Below are positions 60,781 through 64,000 of a stretch of 64,000 nucleotides of DNA, one piece after another (within the stretch, counting starts at the first letter, position 1; the number at the start of each line of letters is the position of its first letter). Position numbers and translations under genes: made by a program. The notes beneath the pieces are model-generated. The model was not told where the DNA came from. It saw nothing but the letters and a program-made list of their open reading frames with translations, and made no database searches. This stretch comes from JASHPR01 sp963729365 (GTDB lineage Bacteria > Actinomycetota > Actinomycetes > Streptosporangiales > Streptosporangiaceae). Where the stretch lies: contig CAVSNQ010000018.1 of NCBI GenBank assembly GCA_963729365.1, positions 62,001 through 126,000 of the forward strand. Reading direction: 5' to 3'.

Positions 60781-61107
60781 ATGAGGGGTACACGGGGTTC
60801 GAAATGGTCGGTGGGGTCGGAGGACTCGATCTTGAGCATCGGATCGAAGGGGTCGGTCCTGTCGATCGGCTCGGTCGGGTCGGTGCTGGCGATCGGCTCG
60901 GCGGGCTCGATCCTGTCGGTCGGCTCGGCCGGGTCGGTCCTGTCGGCGTTCTCGGCGGGTTCGGCGGCCAGCGCGCACTCGGTGCTTTCCGTGCTGTCTC
61001 GCGGGTCCATCCTGGGGTGGCGCTCGAACGGCGAGGTGCTCGGCGCACCGCGGGTCAAGGCCGCGCGGCTCAGCCCAGGTCGGCGAGCAGGAAAGCCAGG
61101 GCGATGA
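60781..61107 (+). CDS. Nonapeptide-repeat protein with [I/V]GSxGSxLS units
   Basis: A 108-residue frame with GGGAG nine bases before the ATG. Residues 11-82 fall into eight consecutive 9-residue units of the form [I/V]GS-x-GS-[V/I]-LS, decaying towards the C-terminus. A Gly-Ser-hydrophobic register every nine residues could fold as a solenoid or stacked beta structure. I have the impression that similar Gly/Ser-rich repeat proteins occur in other actinobacteria, but know of no function and no named family. The reverse strand also has an open frame (DPTEPIDRTDP-type repeats), so the coding strand is not certain. It lies after the ABC-F gene and converges on the TetR gene. Confidence 0.6.
   Translation: MRGTRGSKWSVGSEDSILSIGSKGSVLSIGSVGSVLAIGSAGSILSVGSAGSVLSAFSAGSAASAHSVLSVLSRGSILGWRSNGEVLGAPRVKAARLSPGRRAGKPGR
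60811..61026 (+). repeat. 27-base degenerate tandem repeat
   Basis: About eight units of 27 bases, each near atcggctcggcgggctcgat, encode the nonapeptide repeats. Early units are the most alike, with synonymous changes kept in frame; the last three have diverged. Confidence 0.85.
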
Positions 61108-61148
61108 CGCCGTAGCCGATCGGCCGCGCGTGCTCACCGAGACTCAGC

Positions 61149-61751
61149 TCACGCCCGTCCTGGGTGCCCGCCGAGGCGGCCGGTGATGTAGGCCTCGATG
61201 GTAGGCCCGATCCAGGCGGCCACCTCGGCCCTGGTCGCCGACGCGAACGGCTCCATGCCGATCACATAGCGGGCCCAGGCCGCGCCCAGCAGCTGCGAGG
61301 ACACCAGCGCCGTGGTCCGGGCGGCGGTCTCGCTGTCCCCGGCCGGCACCCGGGCCCACACCCGCTCGGTGAGGAATTCGCGCACGGCCCGGGCCACCTC
61401 GGGGGCGCTGGACACCGCCTGGGTGAGCGTGACGAACGACTTGCCCGGCTCGCCCGCGACCTCCTCCCACTGGGCCAGGAAACGCTCGGCAATGCGGGCA
61501 CCGTCGAGTTCGCCGCCGCGAGCCTGAATCTGGACCTCGCGAGGATCCGCGGGCAGGTCGAGGCACGCCACGAACAGGCCGGCCTTGTCGGCGAAGTAGT
61601 GGTAGACGAGCGCGGGGTCGACGTCGGCCCGCCGGGCCACCTGCCGGACCGTTGCCGCGGTGTAGCCGCGCTCGCCGAACTCGGCTCGCGCGGCCGCAAG
61701 GATCTTGGCCCGGGTATCGGCCCCGCCCGGCCGCCGCCCAGCCGGGCTCAC
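61149..61751 (-). CDS. TetR-family transcriptional regulator
   Basis: The 200-residue regulator has an N-terminal helix-turn-helix (ADTRAKILAAARAEFGERGYTAATVRQVARRADVDPALVYHYF) with the usual TetR register, then a ligand-binding helical domain. The GTG start is at 61751. It is divergent from the paralogous membrane genes and about 60 bases from a GTGAATT/AATTCAC palindrome that is present at both. It probably controls those genes and possibly itself. Confidence 0.92.
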   Translation of the reverse strand: MSPAGRRPGGADTRAKILAAARAEFGERGYTAATVRQVARRADVDPALVYHYFADKAGLFVACLDLPADPREVQIQARGGELDGARIAERFLAQWEEVAGEPGKSFVTLTQAVSSAPEVARAVREFLTERVWARVPAGDSETAARTTALVSSQLLGAAWARYVIGMEPFASATRAEVAAWIGPTIEAYITGRLGGHPGRA

Positions 61752-61811
61752 GACGTCCCGAGCCAGGGCAACGTCATCCCGCGCCGGGTCGGCACCCGGA
61801 TTTCAGCACCC

Positions 61812-61835
61812 GTGAATTGGTCTGTCATAATTCAC
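61812..61835 (+). promoter_or_regulatory. Operator/promoter of first tandem membrane gene
   Basis: Perfect 7-bp inverted repeat GTGAATT-N10-AATTCAC. It overlaps a CATAAT -10 box at 61826-61831 whose predicted start falls at the ATG at 61838, so the transcript may be leaderless. The same arrangement precedes the second paralogue at 62513-62535. It is the likely binding site of the divergent TetR. Confidence 0.65.
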
Positions 61836-61837
61836 CA

Positions 61838-62530
61838 ATGATGGATTCTACTCAGGCTGCGGGCGGGCCACAGGCCCTGCGCGGGGGCTCAGCTCGACGG
61901 CGCGAGGGCACGGCACCCGCGCGTGAATCCGGGACCCGCGCGCGAATTACGGTGCGCCTTCGGCGCATAGTCCTCGGTGCGATCGCGCTGATCCTCGTCC
62001 AGGCCGGGATCGGCATGGACGTGAACCTCTACGTGACGATCCCCACCAACCATCCGGGCGCGAACCCAAAGTTCGCCAACTACCTCGGCGGGTCGTCGCG
62101 CAGCGTCGCCTGGGCGCTCGCCCATGGTGCGCCCATGCTGATCTTCCACGCCACGCTCGGGCTCACGCTCGTCGTGCTGGTGATTGGCGTCGCCGTCTAC
62201 GCCGTGCGGCTGCGGAGCTGGGTGATCGGCGCCCTGTCGGTGATCGCCGGGCTGCTGGTGATCGAGGCTGGCTTCAAGGGTGCGAGCTTCCTGGATTTCC
62301 AGAACAACAGCAGCTCGCTGATCATGGCCCTGCTCGCGTTCGGCGCCCTGGCGTGCTACTCGGCGGTTCTCTACCTGCTGACCACGCGGAAATTAGCCCG
62401 AGCGAAGCGGGCCAGAGGGCTACGCGCCCCTGGTTTCAGGCGCCTGGCCCGGCCGGCGACTAGCCGGGCTCACGACGCCACGAACCAGGTCAGCGCCTGG
62501 AGTTCACCATCCGTGAATTTCATGACATAA
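61838..62530 (+). CDS. Four-helix membrane protein, first of tandem paralogues
   Basis: About 230 residues (starts ATG 61838, MMDSTQAAGG). A basic N-terminal tail is followed by four hydrophobic segments. QAGIGMDVNLYVTIP, YLGGSSRSVAWALAHGA, the central loop and GFKGASFLDFQNNSSSLIMALLAFG are the conserved blocks. It is about 60% identical by eye to the next gene. The C-terminal 60 residues read into DNA copied from the upstream region (see duplication finding) and end inside the promoter of the next gene. Function unknown; no enzyme motif seen. Confidence 0.7.
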   Translation: MMDSTQAAGGPQALRGGSARRREGTAPARESGTRARITVRLRRIVLGAIALILVQAGIGMDVNLYVTIPTNHPGANPKFANYLGGSSRSVAWALAHGAPMLIFHATLGLTLVVLVIGVAVYAVRLRSWVIGALSVIAGLLVIEAGFKGASFLDFQNNSSSLIMALLAFGALACYSAVLYLLTTRKLARAKRARGLRAPGFRRLARPATSRAHDATNQVSAWSSPSVNFMT

Positions 62531-62535
62531 TTCAT
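62513..62535 (+). promoter_or_regulatory. Duplicated operator/promoter of second tandem membrane gene
   Basis: GTGAATT-N9-AATTCAT with a CATAAT -10 at 62526-62531, the start falling at the GTG at 62538. The arms are 6 of 7 paired, with one base less spacing than the first copy. The preceding gene's TAA stop lies inside the -10 box. Confidence 0.6.
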
Positions 62536-62537
62536 CA

Positions 62538-63095
62538 GTGATGGATTCTGCTCGCGCTTCGGCTCGTCAGCGAGGGCCGCGGGGCGGCCCGGCACCGGCC
62601 GGTGAGGTCGCGACGGCCCGGGCCCGCCTGCGCCGGATGGTGCTCGGAGCCACCGTGCTGCTGCTGGTCCAGTCCGGGATCGGCATGGACGTCAATCTCT
62701 TTGTGACGATCCCGGCCGGTCATCCCGGGGCCCGGCCATCCAACTACCTCGGCGGGTCCGTCAGCAGTATCGCCTGGGCCATCGGCCATGGCGCACTCGC
62801 TCTCGCCATCCACGCCTCGCTCGGGCTGGCCCTCGCCGTGCTGGTGATCGGCGTGGCCGGTTCGGCCCTCCGGGTGCGGAGCCGGGCGATAGCGGCTTGG
62901 TCGCTCCTCGGCGGGCTTCTCGTCATCGGGGCCGGCTTCAACGGGGCGAGCTTCCTTGACTTCAACAACGACATCAGCTCGCTGATCATGGCCCTGCTCG
63001 CCCTGGGCGCCGTGGCGTGCTACTCGGTCGTGCTCTCCCTCCTCGGCGCTCAGCCCGCAGCGCCGCCACAACTGGCGGGCGGGGCCGAGGACTGA
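62538..63095 (+). CDS. Four-helix membrane protein, second of tandem paralogues
   Basis: The 185-residue protein (GTG 62538, MMDSARASARQ) has the same layout as the gene before it: QSGIGMDVNLFVTIP, NYLGGSVSSIAWAIGHGALAL, GFNGASFLDFNNDISSLIMALLALG, and a short C-terminus. It lacks the extra C-terminal tail of the first copy. With duplicated promoter, it is a recent tandem duplication. Function unknown; it may act in membrane stress or small-molecule resistance under the TetR regulator. Confidence 0.75.
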   Translation: MMDSARASARQRGPRGGPAPAGEVATARARLRRMVLGATVLLLVQSGIGMDVNLFVTIPAGHPGARPSNYLGGSVSSIAWAIGHGALALAIHASLGLALAVLVIGVAGSALRVRSRAIAAWSLLGGLLVIGAGFNGASFLDFNNDISSLIMALLALGAVACYSVVLSLLGAQPAAPPQLAGGAED

Positions 63096-63151
63096 TCCCG
63101 TAGCGCCTCAGGTAGCCAGCCCTGGCGGGCGGCTATCGTTCCATCGGGCGG

Positions 63152-63694
63152 TTATGACTGAGCGGTGTCGGGCGCCTGGCCCGCGTCGAACGGCGCGAGC
63201 AGGATCCGCAGCAGCGCGGCCAGCTCGCGCCGCTGTGCGCGATCCAGCCCGGTCAGCAGGTCCCGCTCGCTGCGCAGCAGATCCTCGAGGGCCGCGTCGA
63301 CCGCGGCCCGGCCGGGTGCGGTCAGCGTCACCAGGACGCCCCGCTTGTCCTGCGGATCGGGGTGCCTGCTGACCAGCCCGGCTTCGGCCAGGCGGTCGAT
63401 CCGGTTCGTCATCGTGCCCGAGGTGACCAGCGTGGCGTGGAGCAGCGCGCCGGGACTCAGCTGGTAGGGCGGGCCCTGCCGGCGCAAGGCGGACAGCACG
63501 TCGAACTCCCAGGCCTGCAGGCCGTGCGAGGCGAACGCGGCCGTCCGCGCCCGGTCCAGGTGCTTGGCCAGCCGGGACACCCGGCTGAGGACCTGGAGCG
63601 GCTCGACGTCCAGGTCGGGACGCTCGGTGCGCCAGCGCGCCACCAGTTCGTCGACCTCGTCCCGCAGGTCCCCCGGCCGTCGCCCCATGGTCAT
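63152..63694 (-). CDS. MarR-family transcriptional regulator
   Basis: The 180-residue winged-helix regulator has VSRLAKHLDRARTAAFASHGLQAWEFDVLSALR, then the recognition region LHATLVTSGTMTNRIDRLAEAGLV and the wing RHPDPQDKRGVLVTLTAPG. The start is ATG 63694 (ATG 63688 also in frame). A 14-bp perfect palindrome lies just upstream and is probably its autoregulatory operator. The ligand is unknown. Confidence 0.93.
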   Translation of the reverse strand: MTMGRRPGDLRDEVDELVARWRTERPDLDVEPLQVLSRVSRLAKHLDRARTAAFASHGLQAWEFDVLSALRRQGPPYQLSPGALLHATLVTSGTMTNRIDRLAEAGLVSRHPDPQDKRGVLVTLTAPGRAAVDAALEDLLRSERDLLTGLDRAQRRELAALLRILLAPFDAGQAPDTAQS

Positions 63695-63702
63695 AGTCTA
63701 TC

Positions 63703-63716
63703 TCTTGACGTCAAGA
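63703..63716. promoter_or_regulatory. Palindrome upstream of MarR gene
   Basis: TCTTGACGTCAAGA, a perfect 14-bp palindrome with TTGA/TCAA half-sites typical of MarR operators, 9 bases from the MarR ATG on the reverse strand. It is probably an autoregulatory site. Confidence 0.65.
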
Positions 63717-63748
63717 TTCCGGGCCTCGCTAGCGCCCGGCGACCGGGG

Positions 63749-64000
63749 TCACTGCCCTTCGCGAAGCCGCCGCATGGCCTCGGGGGAGATCTGCGGCTTC
63801 GGGTCCAGCTGGGACAGCCCGTTCCAGGCCAGGTTGACCAGGTGCGCCGCCACCTCCTCGAGTTCCGGCTTGCGCGCGTCCAGCCACCACTGGCCGGTGA
63901 ACGCGACCATCCCGACGAGCATCTGCGCGTACATGGGGGCGAGCTTCGGGTCGTAGCCCCGGTCCTTGAGCACGTCGCCGAGTATGTACTCGACCTGGCT
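63749..64000 (-). CDS. TetR-family regulator, C-terminal part (5' end beyond window)
   Basis: An 83-residue frame runs in from the right edge and ends at 63749. It lacks a DNA-binding motif in view, but PMYAQMLVGMVAFTGQWWLDARKPELEEVAAHLVNLAWNGLSQL is the typical last part of actinobacterial TetR regulators. The N-terminus with helix-turn-helix must lie outside. Confidence 0.75.
   Translation of the reverse strand, partial: SQVEYILGDVLKDRGYDPKLAPMYAQMLVGMVAFTGQWWLDARKPELEEVAAHLVNLAWNGLSQLDPKPQISPEAMRRLREGQ

Noticed and set aside
60756..61058. Reverse-strand frame with DPTEPIDRTDP-type repeats
   Set aside because: Opposite to the nonapeptide-repeat gene. The forward frame has a ribosome binding site and better register, so I prefer it, but the choice is not fully secure.
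61058..61148. Short leftward frame ending GYGVIALAFLLADLG
   Set aside because: Looks like the end of a hydrophobic small protein, but I find no start codon and it overlaps the TetR stop region.

Overview
The window is high-G+C chromosomal DNA from a free-living actinobacterium. This is supported by very GC-rich codon use, many GTG/TTG starts, an HspR-controlled dnaK-grpE-dnaJ-hspR-clpB operon with HAIR operators, a SigR-type sigma factor, a Pmt mannosyltransferase, and gene order that broadly matches Streptomyces and Mycobacterium. I cannot fix the genus. No tRNA, rRNA, CRISPR array, insertion sequence or prophage was seen.

Layout. 1-9.7 kb: a MurA-family gene (cut at the left edge), purine genes purD-purB-purC and purA, a DUF3151 gene, an aldo/keto reductase, class II fructose-bisphosphate aldolase, a 39-residue membrane protein and pyrE. 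9.8-19.6 kb: an NYN-domain protein with a long disordered tail, a TPR-like protein, then the chaperone operon. 20-34 kb: two polytopic membrane proteins, an Fe-S/heterodisulfide-reductase-like membrane protein, a TMEM175-type channel, a two-component system, an anchored exported protein, argS, plsX and a KamA-family radical SAM enzyme. 34-43 kb is accessory: a DHA2 exporter, an SDR, an EctB-like diaminobutyrate aminotransferase and a Pls/PosA-type single-module peptide synthetase (A-T-membrane/beta-helix), then an enoyl-CoA hydratase. 43.7-51.3 kb is cell-envelope: a very large GT2/CDP-glycerol glycerophosphotransferase fusion, a GT-C-like membrane protein, a SigR-like sigma factor and Pmt. 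51.4-60.7 kb is a conserved housekeeping block, rsmI-metG-tatD-(methyltransferase)-rsmA-(Rieske remnant, HicB-like)-ispE-ABC-F. 60.8-64 kb: a nonapeptide-repeat protein, TetR and MarR regulators, two tandem paralogous membrane proteins with duplicated operator-promoters, and a partial TetR gene.

The most interesting system is at 32.9-42.7 kb. A Pls/PosA synthetase is followed 40 bp later by an aminotransferase of the family that makes L-2,4-diaminobutyrate. A KamA-family aminomutase-like enzyme and an exporter lie nearby. Together they suggest a cationic homopolymer such as poly-diaminobutyrate or a beta-lysine polymer. This is inference: the synthetase reading frame is broken once in this sequence.

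Four genes (pyrE; the anchored protein at 28771-29614; pls; the GT-C-like gene at 47430-49005) each need exactly one single-base correction to restore a full-length protein. Base-level sequence error is therefore a real possibility. The Rieske gene at 56765-57530 is different: it has lost most of its catalytic domain and is a true remnant.
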